The notes under the pieces: model-generated
What the model saw: only the letters and a program-made list of their open reading frames with translations
What the model was told of the DNA's origin: nothing
The model's database searches: none
Shown: positions 44,875 through 55,802 of the stretch, one piece after another
Position numbering within the stretch: position 1 is the stretch's first letter
Layout: every line of letters starts with the position of its first letter
Source: Magnolia sinica
Lineage: Eukaryota; Streptophyta; Magnoliopsida; Magnoliales; Magnoliaceae
Direction of reading: 5' to 3'
Assembly: GCF_029962835.1 (NCBI RefSeq)
Contig: NC_080587.1
Location: 56,139,528 to 56,203,527 of the forward strand
Length of the DNA stretch: 64,000 bases
Made by a program: the position numbers and the translations under genes

Positions 44875-46127
44875 ACCCTAGATGATCTCACAGGAATAAG
44901 GGTTTGAAGTTCTGCTTGTAGAATTTCATGTTGAGGCCTTAGAACATCCATATCATATATTCAACTTATGCTTATATATGACAATTTCATTAAATACATC
45001 ATCCTTGCTCCTAATGATTTTTCAATTTTCAGCATCCCAAAATAGATAAACAAAATCATTAAGGCCATATCCAATAAATGTGCACCTTATAGACTTAGTA
45101 TTAAGCTTGGTCATATTTTCAAAATCAATATAGACATAAGAGATATAACCAACTGCCTTTACATGAGACAAGTTCACCTCATTTCCACTCCATGCTTCCT
45201 CTGACAATCCACTATCCAAAGCAACTAAGTGTTATCTGTTAATCAAGTAAGCTGCAGTATTTACAACATCGGTTGAAAACTTTTTAGGCAATGTAGTATG
45301 GATTCTCATGCTCCCAGTATGCTCAATTAGGGTTTTGTTTATGCGCTCAGTTACATAGTTCTATTGTGGTGTTCTAAGAATTGTTTTCTATCTCTTAATT
45401 CCATTAAACACTACTCCTTAAAATTGTTATCATAATACCATTGCCCATCATCTGATCTAAGACACTTTAGCTTAAAAAATGTTTCATTCTCAACCAAAGC
45501 GTTCCATTTCTTAAACACATCAAATACTTTTTTATTTATGCTTTAAGAAATAAACCTATAATTTTATAGTAGCTTCATCAATAAAGGTAACAAAATAAAG
45601 AAAGCCACCGAGAGAGGATGCCTTGGCTAGTCCCCACACATTAGTTTAAACTAGTTCCAACCACTTCAACTTTGAAGTCCTGACCTTTGAGGAGTTGACT
45701 TTCCTCTCTTTGTGATAAAAGTAACAAAATTAAAAAAGTCACCGAGAGAGAATACCTTGGCCAGTCCCCACACATTAATGTAAACCAGTTCTAGCCACTT
45801 AAATTTTGAAGCCATTTTAACCTTCGAGAAGCTAACCTTTCTTTATTTTCTATGTATGCAATCTTTGGAAAAATTCATATTAATAGATTTTGGCTCTAAT
45901 AGCTTACCTTTTGAAATTAAAACCTTTATCCCTTTCTCGCTTATGTGCCCAAGTCTATGATGCCATATACTCATGTCCACCCCTGATGATGTAATTGTAA
46001 TGGAACTATTAGAGCTAAAAGTCAAGTAAAATAGTTTCTTCCTTCTTACCCCTAGCAATTACCATAGCCCATTTATAATCTTCCGTGAATCATGAGTGAA
46101 GGTTGTCATGTGTCCAAAATCTCTAAG
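44875..46127 (-). pseudogene. pol: copia A integrase portion (broken)
   Basis: Reading from 46058 down: SIWHHRLGHISEKGIKVLIS (the His pair of the pre-integrase zinc finger) and NFSKDCIHRK (the Cys region, first Cys changed). The core, 45700-45230, is broken across frames. At 45219-45022 come VNLSHVKAVGYISYVYID and RCTFIGYGLNDFVYLFWD, the end of integrase. After 45010 it continues KIIRSKDDVFNE up to the insertion site at 44874. The homologous region of copia B is alignable throughout. Confidence 0.85.
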
Positions 46128-46400
46128 CTAGCCAACCAAAATCAAATTCCTTTTCAAATCTGAAATATGTATGGCATCTTTCAGCTTCAACAATGTCTCA
46201 TTAGATTGGTTTATTTGAACGTCCCCCTTTTCAATAATACAACAAGGTTCATCATCTCTCAAGTAGACATTCCTGAGATTACCCTGCAGATAGTTATGAA
46301 GAACATCCCTACTCCAAGTAGCATGAAACGTGGCACAAGAATGTATTACCCAAAATTCATTACGAGTATCCAAAGTCAAAATTAGGGCATCAAAAATACT
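46128..46400 (-). pseudogene. pol: copia A protease (broken)
   Basis: TLDTRNEFWVIHSCATFHAT carries the active-site position, but D-S-G-A is replaced by H-S-C-A, so the catalytic Asp and Gly are both lost. Then come VYLRDDEPCCIIEKGDVQIN and LKDAIHISDLKRNLILVG, parallel to copia B. Confidence 0.85.
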
Positions 46401-47248
46401 TTTTTAGAGATGTTTATAGAATCTTTATCTCTCTGATTATTGCTTTATTTTTGTTTCTTTGGAGCTTTACAACCCCGCTTCATGTGCCCCTTTTTTGCTG
46501 CAATTTCAACGACCATCACCCTTTTCCCGTGGAAGCTTGGATGACCTATTCTTCCTCAATTTCGATTGACCATGATTTTTGTTTTCTTTATTTGATGTTC
46601 TTCCCACTTCTTTAGTATTCAAAGAATTCCTCTATGTTTCACTTGAAAATCTCAAGGCTTTCCTTCAAGATTCCTCATTTAGAATGAGGCTTACAATATC
46701 ACTATTCTTTAACTTCACTGATTTAGAAGAATTTCTCGTGGCTACCACCAAATTGTCCCAGCTTTCTAATAACGCTGGAAAGATCATAAGAGCAATGATT
46801 TTGTCATCAAAATTAAGACCTACAAACTTCAATTGGCTCGTGACTGTGTTGAACTCATTGAGATGCTCAACCATGTTTCCACCATTAGACATCTTTATAT
46901 TAAATAACCTCTTCATTAGAAGAACCTTGTTGAAAGTAGATGATTTTTTATACATCTTTGATAGGGTTGCCATTAGATCCTCTGTGGTTTTCTCATTTAA
47001 GATGTTGAAAGCAATAAATTTCGCTATAGAAAGTTATAAAGCCTTTTTGTCGAACACTTCTTACTTGCTATCATACATCTTCTTTTATTTCTTCAAATTT
47101 TCTCTAAGAAGAAGATAGAGATCCTTTTGATATAGTAAACTTCTATTTGCATATTCTAGAATTTAAGTTTGAACCATCAAATTTTTTAATCCTCATATTT
47201 TCTTCTTCTGACACTACTCCCACTCAAAGAAAGAGATCTAATACTAGT
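46401..47248 (-). pseudogene. gag: copia A gag (broken)
   Basis: The capsid is clearest at 46973-46665: MATLSKMYKKSSTFNKVLLM, HLNEFNTVTSQLKFVGLNFD and LLESWDNLVVATRNSSKSVK. The nucleocapsid knuckle near 46520-46470 is degraded: KKGHMKRGCK is visible in one frame, with the first Cys pair lost. The N-terminus (47200-47000) is in another frame. A degenerate tRNA-Met primer site (9 of 12 matches) lies at about 47235-47246. Confidence 0.85.
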
Positions 47249-47589
47249 TGTTGAGAGAAAGATCCTTTCTTGACTACATACACAACAATATCAAAATAAA
47301 AAGAAACTAGAAAATGGGTGCAAACCATAACACATAGATTTACGTGGATCCCTTTCGGTATGTCTGCGGATTCACGCCAATCCACTATGTTCAAAGGTAA
47401 ACAATAAAGAACCATCATTCAATACAATAATGTCTCTCTCTCTCTCTCTCATGACAGAATATATATTATCCAAACAAACTAGGGTTTACATATCTCTGTG
47501 CAAAATTACAAAATTCTCTTTGGATCCTGCGAAAGTGCTTGCTAGATGAATAATGCACCTCTGATGATCATGCTCCATAAATCATAACA
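47249..47589 (-). repeat. 5' LTR of copia A
   Basis: On the plus strand it starts TGTTGAGAGAAAGATCC and ends ATAAATCATAACA, followed by the CAACT duplication. A (TC)n run lies at 47431-47450. It aligns with 30125-30459. Confidence 0.9.
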
Positions 47590-47594
47590 CAACT

Positions 47595-50500
47595 TTGGAG
47601 TGGAAATGAGGGATCCAAACACATGTGATTTGTTAGGACCCTTTTACCCAAGAGAGATGATAAAGAAAAGAAAAATACTTCAATCAGTCTAAATTTTTAA
47701 TGTGGTGAGATCCAGAAAACTAGTAAGCCCCAGAGTATATACTCGAATAAATTAAAGGAGGGGGTTAATGAGAGATGCGATGATGCAAATTATAGATGTA
47801 AGACTGATGAAGATGATAAATATAGCTGATCTATGGTCTGGATAATCTGGCGAGAGGGTGATGGATGGACGGATTATCCCAAGGGTTGAGAGGGGAGGTT
47901 AATCGGCTCTTGATGACTAAGGCTTGGGTGAAGCTAGGTTGGCCTACGGCTAGGAAAACCCCTCTCTTTTCTCACACACACTCCCTCTCCTTGATGAATG
48001 GATGAGATGTGCTACAACTTTTCCTTTCTCCCTGTCTTAAGGATGTGACGTTGGTTTAAAAATGAATGAAGAGGAGTATTTATAGTTGAGGAGTATAGCT
48101 TTTTGGTAATTTGGTAAAGTTGGAGGTAAATGAGGGCTTAGAGTGTTACAATTGGCTGAGTGAATCAGATTGCCACGTGACATTCTCTCATTGGCTAAGG
48201 GGGTTGGTATAAAGGGTAAAAAGAGAGTTTCTTATGGGTATTATGATCATTTGATGTCTAGGCACAACAACTAAGGTGGGGAGTATAATTCTCTCTCGTC
48301 CACCTAAGCGCACCTCGAAATGCTAAATCATCCACATGGCAATAGGCACATCATGTGCCACCACCTCGCGGTTTGCACCTAGTTTTTACCGGGAGCTCTG
48401 GTAGACACTAAGTGCTCCCTAAGACTTCTGGTTTATGGATTGTTTTAGGTTTAAAGTTATTTAGGCTTGAATTTTAGGCCTTAAGTTAGGTTTAGACATG
48501 AGTTTGGACATGGTTTAGACATAGGTTTGGCCTTATAATGATCAAGCTACATTTCCCTAGTGGGGTATTTACTGGTACCCCTCTTTGGCAGAGGTTGCGT
48601 CAACCAAATGCCAAAGTGAGTGGACAACCCACCCCACTTGTCGAACTATGACATGGTCTGAACTTTTTGCCTGCTTTAATATCCATGTTAGCTAATTGTC
48701 TGGAAAAAGAGTAACTCACATATATTTAAGGAGAACATTGTGATTGTCCCTACGCTTTCTGCGGCATTATGGATGATCAAGCACAACCTTTTTATATAAA
48801 ATATTGGGAATGAACCTAGAAAGTATTGCCCCTGCACTTCGTGACCTTATGGGGATCCCCTATCGTCTAGATCGGAGGAGTCCTTTGCTACACAATCATC
48901 CTACTAGTACTTGTTTTGTTTGATCGTCAATGTGGTTAGTTACCCTGTGCTTTTTACGACGTTATGGGAAACTCACTATGCTGACTTGAACTTAATTGAG
49001 CTTTTACAAGCATCCCAAACTAGGAATGTAATGTGTAAATGACATTTTTCCATACAATCTTCTAACGTTGACACTTATGATTTTTTCCACCATTTAAATG
49101 ATTGCTTTGACTAAAATTGGGTTCATCACTTCTTCATTGCATCTAATTATTGCACAACCATCCTAAAACTAGAGTTGAGGCTAATTATGCTTTATTTTGC
49201 ATATGGATTCAATGACTTTGGGGAAACCATGGGAGGTTGAATCTTATTTTTCTATTGTGATGGTCCACCCAGAAGCATGAAACCCTCTTATTACCTTAGA
49301 CACCGGATGCTTATTTTGAAAACAAAAATAAAAATTCTTTTTAAAAATTGCCTCCACTAGGGGAGCAATGTTCCATGGAAATTTTATTGTAAAAGTTTTT
49401 TTTTAAATGATTTTATAGGCCGTTAGTTAACAACACCCATTCCCTTTCATCTTCACTAGGGGTATCGCTAGGGATGATCAAAACTGATTTTTATTGTGGA
49501 ATGAATTTCTTTTGGATTTTTCAAAAAGTTTCCTTCACCCATAGAATAAAGTTCCATGGGGGTTTTATTTTAGTGTTTTTGAAAATGGGTCCAGTTCATC
49601 CTATAGCTTTTGCTGGGGATTTTCGATGGTTATGAATGTAGTTGGTTTTTTTATTGAAAATATTTGATGATCTTTTGACCATGATCTGCTCTATTGTCTC
49701 GTGACCCAACAGTTATGATTAGGACCAAATTTTATTTATGATCCCATTTTTCAATTTCTATTTCTCTTACTCCATTAACTTCTCCCTTCATTTTCTTAAT
49801 CTCCTTCAATTTCTATTTTCTCTTAATTTTTCCTTTCATTCTCCTTTTCTCTTGCATCTTCAATCTCTCTCCTCCGACAACTTTCCCTTTCATCATTTTT
49901 TAATTTCTCATAATTTCGCCTTTCTCTTCTCATTCTCTTCTAATTTCTCTTATATTTTCTGCTTTTCTTCCTCTACTTCTTTTATTAATTTCTCCTCTTC
50001 AATTATCCCTCTCTAACTTCTTTTCTTTTTCAATTTCTCATTTCTTCAATTTCTTTTTTTTTTTTTTATAAAGCAATTTGTCTCATTTTCCTTTTTTAAT
50101 CTCTCTTTCAACAATTTTTCTTCTCCTTCTCTTTCCCTAATTCTCTTCTTTAAATTTCTAATTTCTCTTCTTTACTTTGCAATTTTATTCCACGCCATCA
50201 TTTGATTGGGCCACATACCTTTGTCACTGATGCTGATGCAGCTTGTGAGTACATAGGAACAAGATTCTGTGAGACTTGGGAAAAACTGGATTGATGAGGC
50301 CCTACTATGGCGAAATTTGATGGCCACATGTTGATGTTAGAGATAAGGCCAGAATAACGTCACAAAGGGTTGGACTAATCAAATCTACTGTCAGGCATGC
50401 TTCGCGTGGCCCCATCTTTAATAGTGGTATGTGGCCCGATCAAATACCACCACATCCTAACATCATTGGCTACGTGGTGTTGGGGTCACCACATAATCCA

Positions 50501-50630
50501 TATCGAACAACTTTCAAACATGCTTTACGTGGGCCCCATGTCTACAACAACATGTAGCCGAATCAAATCCCATCTAATGACAAATTTCAACCAAATTTCG
50601 TTGGATGGGATGAAATTTGTATCCATAAAT
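47595..50630. other. intergenic DNA, pyrimidine-rich tract at 49738-50190
   Basis: The first ~110 bases complete the 111-bp repeat interrupted by copia A. The stretch 47900-48110 has an LTR-like feel ('gagtatttatagttgagg' near 48078) but no boundaries. From 49738 to 50190 the plus strand is strongly T/C-rich with TTCTC, TTTCT and CTCTT words, giving chance open frames. No gene recognised. Confidence 0.45.
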
Positions 50631-50633
50631 TGC

Positions 50634-50973
50634 GGCTCGTTTGGGAGCTTGTAAATGGAGATAAATGATATCTATTTCATAGTTATACTCAAATGAAATG
50701 TAAATTGAATCCACAATTGTGATTAGTAGCCTGTAAATGAATTACATTGGAATCTAAATACTTTGTTTGTATAAGAGTATAAGGGATAAACTGGAATGCA
50801 TTGTAATTCTTTAATATATTCATAGGAAGATATGTGACATCCCAAATCAACTTTAATATCATAATTACTCCAATTTCATTTATTGACATTTACTCCCATC
50901 CAAATGCATCTCTTATCTCATTTACTCCCAAATCCTCTCAATTCTTGCAATTTACTTTCATCTAAATGACCCC
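50634..50973. mobile_element. ~340-bp MITE related to the 13.1-13.9 kb cluster
   Basis: The left end GGCTCGTTTGGGAGCTTGTAAATGG and the reverse complement of the right end, GGGGTCATTTAGATGAAAGTAAATT, share the same pattern as the MITEs at 13565. The interior has matching 'ttacatt' / 'aatgtaa' inverted words. The target duplication is not clear. Confidence 0.55.
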
Positions 50974-51449
50974 TTAGGAACCCATCCTGCACGGAGTTCT
51001 CATCTCATACTTGCATTATTTCAAAAGAGCCACACATGGGTAACTCTCCTTAAGAAATTACCAAGGTTACTTTTATAAATTGAGAACCAAATGGGTTGAA
51101 CTTTCATTAGATCCACTCCTTCCATTAGGTACTTTGCCTCATTTTAACCATTAAACCCAAAAATCACCATCATCTAAAACCATGGTAGGCCACACCCTAG
51201 GAAATAATTGGGATAGTGAGTCTGCCATTAGTTTTGTGTAAATCCATTGTGGTCTTTATATGCCATCCAATCCATTCATATTATGTGCCTCAATCATGAT
51301 GAAAGAATTAACCAAAAATCAAAGTATTTTAAAACTCAGGTTGGCTATGCTACATGAATTTAGAAGTTTTAGGAGAACTTTTTGAGGTGGCCCACCTTAG
51401 TGTTAAATCATCTAGATGAGGAAGAGTAACTACTACCCATGCCTGTCAT

Positions 51450-51906
51450 TAGCTAGGATCATTTAAGGGCTCTAAGGGGCTACCATGATGTATGGGTTTT
51501 ATCCATAGTGTCCATCCATTCTTTTTATATCATTTTAGGGTATAAGCCTAAAAATGAGGCAAATCCAATGCTCAAGTGCACCACAACACAGAAAATTGAT
51601 GATAATGACCCCACCGATGAAACCTTCATAGGGCCCACCATGATGATTAATTTCCGTCCAACCTATTCGTAAGGTGACATAGAACCAGATCAAGGGAATA
51701 CATAAATATCAGTTTGATCTAGAACTTTCATGGCCTTTATAAAGTTTTTAATTTTAAGTGTTTAATCCCTACTGTATGTTCCACTTGAGCCTTGGAATTG
51801 CCTCAATTTTGGACTGTGCCTTGAAATGATATGGAAAAAAAATGGATGGACAGCATGGATAAAACCCATATGGTGGCCCCTTGGAGCCCCTATCTGTTTC
51901 TAGCTA
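51450..51906. mobile_element. 457-bp foldback MITE
   Basis: The left end TAGCTAGGATCATTTAAGGG pairs with the inverted right end TAGCTAGAAACAGATAGGGG. The mirror extends inward for about 150 bases, including 'gggttttatccat', 'gtccatccatt', 'atatcattt' and 'tgaggcaa' on both sides. A 3-base CAT flanks both ends. No coding sequence. Phrases such as 'gatgtatgggttttatccat' also occur in similar form at 51965-52010, suggesting a further relative. Confidence 0.75.
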
Positions 51907-53682
51907 CATATGAAGATCCAATTAGGTGTGGCCTAGCCTCACCAAACACAGTGTGGCCCTGACAGTGGAGCCCGCCTTGATGTATGTATTGTATATCTAT
52001 GCCAGCCATCCATTTTGCCAACTCATTTTAGGGCAAGATCTTAAAAATAAAGTAGATAAATTTCTTGAATGGACCACACAACAGGAAAGAGTGGTGATTG
52101 AATGTGCACAATTAAAAACTTCTTAGGTCCCACCTTAATGCCCATCATATGTTTATTTATCATTTGTTGCTACCAATTCAATCAAACTAGGCTACACGTG
52201 TTATCGAGGGCCTGGATTGGTTGTTTGTGTCAGAGTAAGATGCGCACACGTGCTAAAGTCTACTCGACTCAGAGGTTTTGATTGAATCGTTGGTATCCCC
52301 CACATTAAGATGGACAAATTGGAGATTGGACTGGGATCCAGTTATCCTCTCAACCCCTAGTTTACACTTTGTTCAAGCGATTTGTAAAAAGGTTAGGGGG
52401 TTAGCCATTGTGAATAAGTTCTTTTTACCTTGTGATAATGGACATGAGCCTACAACTTCAAGGACCTTTTCTTCATTAGTCTTTAGGTTTGTATGCCTCT
52501 CAAATGAAGAAGAACGTACAAATAAATTAAACCAGGCTAAACAATATCAACTTTATTAATATTTAAAATGAATGGTCCATTACAATTGACAAAGTAATAA
52601 TTAACCAAAAACATAAACGAAACAAAACAAAACAAAAACAAATACTTGATTCATCGATTGGAACAGACGATCGAGGCGAGTGGTTAGTAGGATGTGATCG
52701 TGTTGGTATGAACAACCGAATCGAAACACAATTGAACATGATCCTACAACTTAAGGTTAATGATATTTACTCCTACTCCTAAGGTACTGAAGTGGGAGCC
52801 ACTATGCAGTAGGTATTTATGTTAGACTAGGCTAAACTAAGGAAAGATAAATGTAAAGTAGATAAATATGTTTGGCATGGGGCCTTAAGCTCTTCTTCAT
52901 GTGCTCCTTTTGTAGTTTATTGAGGTAATGAAACTCCTCGCCTTGCTTCCTTATTACTTCTAGATCTTTCAGACTAATGTCACAATTTTGGACATGAGAA
53001 TCTCCTTGATTAATTTAGAACTTGCGGCTTACATTAGAAAGAATGGACTATAGTTAGATCCAAACTCGCTAGCTTCTTGAATCTCTTTCCTGTAGTTGAT
53101 CCTTCGCGGAGATATTCATGGCCCATTAAAGATCAGGTGTAGAACCACCAAAGATTTTTGGATGAAGACAACCAGATCGAGATGTGCAAACCTCAAGGGC
53201 TAGACCTGGATTGATTATGGCTAGTCAACATCTTTACCAATGGCCTACCTTCTCAGCTTCGAGGTGTTGGACGGTCTAAATCAAACCACCTCCTGCATTT
53301 AACCATCCATAAGGTGATGGTTTCGAGTGAGGTGAGATTTGACACTTGATATCAATCTATTATTTGGATAAGTTGTATCTAGTTCTCCTAATCTCTTAAT
53401 TCCAAATAATGTACGGAATGTAGAACTTGACCAAACTGATGTGTCTGTTTTTCTTAAGTCTGAACCAAAGCTACATTGGCTTGCACATATGTTCGATCTC
53501 CTGATATTCGGAACCTTTTCGAGCGCTGCTACCTATCTGAACATCTCTGGAAAGATCTCTTATTTTGGAAGGACTATAAGAGATGGCCTTATAGAGAAGA
53601 TCATCACCACATTCGTGATCAAATCTGTTGTCTCGGTGGGTCTTTTATAGACGAGATAAATACGTTGCCTCATAAATGAGTA
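51907..53682. other. intergenic DNA, nothing recognised
   Basis: Only short open frames without family resemblance (52278-52559, 53441-53679). No repeats beyond short 'cccaccatgatg'-type phrases in the first 250 bases. Confidence 0.45.
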
Positions 53683-54835
53683 GAGTTATACACGAGTCGA
53701 GTTCGAGTTGAGCTGGGCCAAGCTCGGCTCAGCTCGACCCCACCATGACCCAAGCTCGAGCTCAACTCGACTCAGTCTTCGAGCTCACCCCTCTAGCTCA
53801 ACTCGGCTCGCTAGTTCGGTCAAGTCAAGCTGGGATCGAGTTGGGTCGAGCGAGCTATTAGAGTCGAGTAGAGTTAATATTATTTTACAAATTATTATAA
53901 AATAATTAAAATGATAAAAAATCAAGATTGTTAGAACTGAGACAAGTACAATAGCAGTGTATAACAAGTTAATACAAGCTAGCAAATAACAATATAAGAA
54001 TGTTATAAGAAAACCATAAACTCACTCAAAATTCATCGGCAACTTGTTAATATGGTCCATATGAGGAACGCCTTCTCGACTGATGGATAAGAGAGTTATC
54101 ACCTTCATCTAAACCCGATTCATTAGCATCGCTTTCATCATTCCATCTACTAAAAGAGTTTTTAGTTTCATCGGTGGTGGAAAATATGTTTGCAGATCTA
54201 AATGTGTTATCTTCTCCAGGGTAATTGTTTACTTCTTCTAAATCGGAGGGTGGTGAAACTTCACTATCATGTTCCCGTATAGATTTAGCTAACTTTTTCA
54301 ATCCTTCTTTATGAGCCAATTTATAAGGAGTTCCCAACATCTTATAGAATGATGAGAGTTTGGAGAGAAACTTTGATGCTTTGCGACTCTTCTTTGTTTC
54401 CATGTTCGGCCCTGCCTCAACGTTATGTTGTCTTGGAGGACATCAATATCTAGATGCTTCCACCTCTTCCCTACTTATCTTCAAGGCAAGTTTCATTTGT
54501 TCTTCTTCTAGAGCTTTTAATCTGACATTTTTCTCTTCTTCTTTCTAACTGATTTGTTGCACTCTCTCTATTTCTGAATCTTCAATATTATAATAGGCTT
54601 ATTATGATATTTTTTGTGGTTAGTTTAATTTGGTCTAGAGGGGGTGGGAGTTTTCTTATTTGAGTTTAAGAGAACCCGGAATAGAATTTGTACTTTTTGT
54701 GAGGCATTAGGACATGGTTTTGCATCTCCTCCCCTACCAGATAAGTGTATTCTTAGTTGATTTATTTTGTTGATGTTATGGGAAGATCCGAGCCCCTTAA
54801 ATTCCAAGGTCTGACGCCATCTTAATCCGATCGGA
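53683..54835 (-). mobile_element. internally deleted hAT transposon relic
   Basis: The left end, TAGAGTTATACACGAGTCGAG followed by many 'gagctcgag' / 'gctcgactc' words (53683-53875), matches the terminal and subterminal style of plant hAT elements. A coding relic on the minus strand (54810-54047) follows. The right end is lost where gypsy C begins. I could not find an 8-bp target duplication, because only one end is intact. Confidence 0.55.
54047..54810 (-). pseudogene. BED-finger-like, hAT-associated protein fragment (broken)
   Basis: At 54807-54625 the frame reads NQLRIHLSGRGGDAKPCPNA, matching the C-terminal half of a hAT-type BED zinc finger (L..HL.G..GD...C). The Cys pair expected upstream is absent. 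After stops, 54560-54450 has EEEKNVRLKALEEEQMKLAL and SREEVEAS, a charged helical stretch. The open frame 54403-54047 (118 aa, start METKKSRKASKFLS) is acidic and Ser-rich toward its end; I do not recognise it. No DDE or hAT dimerisation domain remains. It could be a non-autonomous hAT cargo or a decayed host BED gene. Confidence 0.5.
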
Positions 54836-54859
54836 TACGTTAAGGTTAATTAAAAATGG

Positions 54860-55740
54860 TGAAAACAACCGAATGAAGATTCTCAGCCCGACCCCAGTCA
54901 TGCTCATGCTCTCAGGCAGTCAGTTCGGAGTATTTTGAGGTCGAGGTAGTCAGTACGAAGCTTAGATCAAAGCCTTCTCGTGAGATCTTAGGTCACCCCA
55001 CCACTTCTCGGCTAGTGATGGAATATTTGATTGCCCACGTCTACGCGACACCCATTATGAAGAAATCCAACTCAACGAGTTAAGTCCGCCGCCCACGTTG
55101 GAGCTCGGAGGGGAGACCTCGAGAGTACCTGACAGACGAGTGATTCCGAGTCCACCACGAGCCCGAACCAAAACTCGTCCCGACCTCTGGACGCTATCCT
55201 CCGAGTCTGCCATGAGCCCAGACCGAAATTCATCTCGACCTATGGACACTATCCTCTGTATATTAGTCCAGGTCCGAGGCTCAGAGTCAGGACCTCTTTA
55301 GTCAGAGATCCCAAGTCGATGCTGAAGTCGAATGCGAATGGTCCCGTGTGCTAAACTAAGAAACTACCTTAAGTGAACATGGCTGATTATCTTGCCTGCA
55401 GATACGCACGATATGATACACGATCCCTGGATTATAGACAATATCTCCATGTTCATAGTATCCCACTAATTGAACGAATCGTGTCGAGATTGACGGACCT
55501 AGACCATCTGATAGGCAGGTATAAATATAATGTGACTCCATTGTTACAAGTATACAACATCTAGCACTCTCTCACTACACCCGAACTTAGACCCAGATTC
55601 CCTTAACCTGACTTAGGCATTGGAGGGTCCCCTACCTAGACCAGGGTCTCCTTTGCTCATTGTGGGTGTGCAGGTTCAAGGCGCTGAAGCGGTTCGGAGT
55701 TCGTGGATCGGAGTGGAGAGCCATCCAGATTTAGTCATCA
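54860..55740 (+). repeat. 5' LTR of gypsy C (left end approximate)
   Basis: The right end, CATCA at 55736-55740, lies six bases before the primer site. Composition changes abruptly to GC-rich near 54870; the exact start cannot be set without the other LTR. TATA box TATAAATA at 55520-55527. Confidence 0.6.
55520..55527 (+). promoter_or_regulatory. TATA box of gypsy C LTR
   Basis: TATAAATA in an otherwise GC-richer LTR, about 220 bases before the LTR end; transcription would start near 55550. Confidence 0.55.
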
Positions 55741-55746
55741 ACATTT

Positions 55747-55765
55747 TTGGCGTCGTTTGTGAGAA
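55747..55765 (+). other. primer binding site of gypsy C
   Basis: TTGGCGTCGTTTGTGAGAA differs by three transitions from the Tat-type site TTGGCGCCGTCTGTGGGAA. Confidence 0.8.
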
Positions 55766-55802
55766 TCTAATACGAAAGTTCGGGTTCTTATTCTTAAGTA
55801 CA

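Larger units (their letters stand above)
30125..47589 (-). mobile_element. Ty1/copia retrotransposon 'copia A', split by a 12.7-kb insertion
   Basis: The element reads on the minus strand from the 5' LTR at 47589-47249 through gag, protease and integrase (47248-44875). After the insertion it continues through RT and RNase H (32120-30460) to the 3' LTR at 30459-30125. Without the insert it is about 4.7 kb, normal for Ty1/copia. The two coding pieces join in the linker before RT at the insertion site. Flanking CAACT duplications confirm that both halves belong to one element. The coding sequence closely parallels that of copia B, so both belong to one lineage. Confidence 0.92.

Noticed and set aside
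49738..50016. 92-codon Phe/Ser/Leu-rich open frame
   Set aside because: It is a by-product of the pyrimidine-rich tract.
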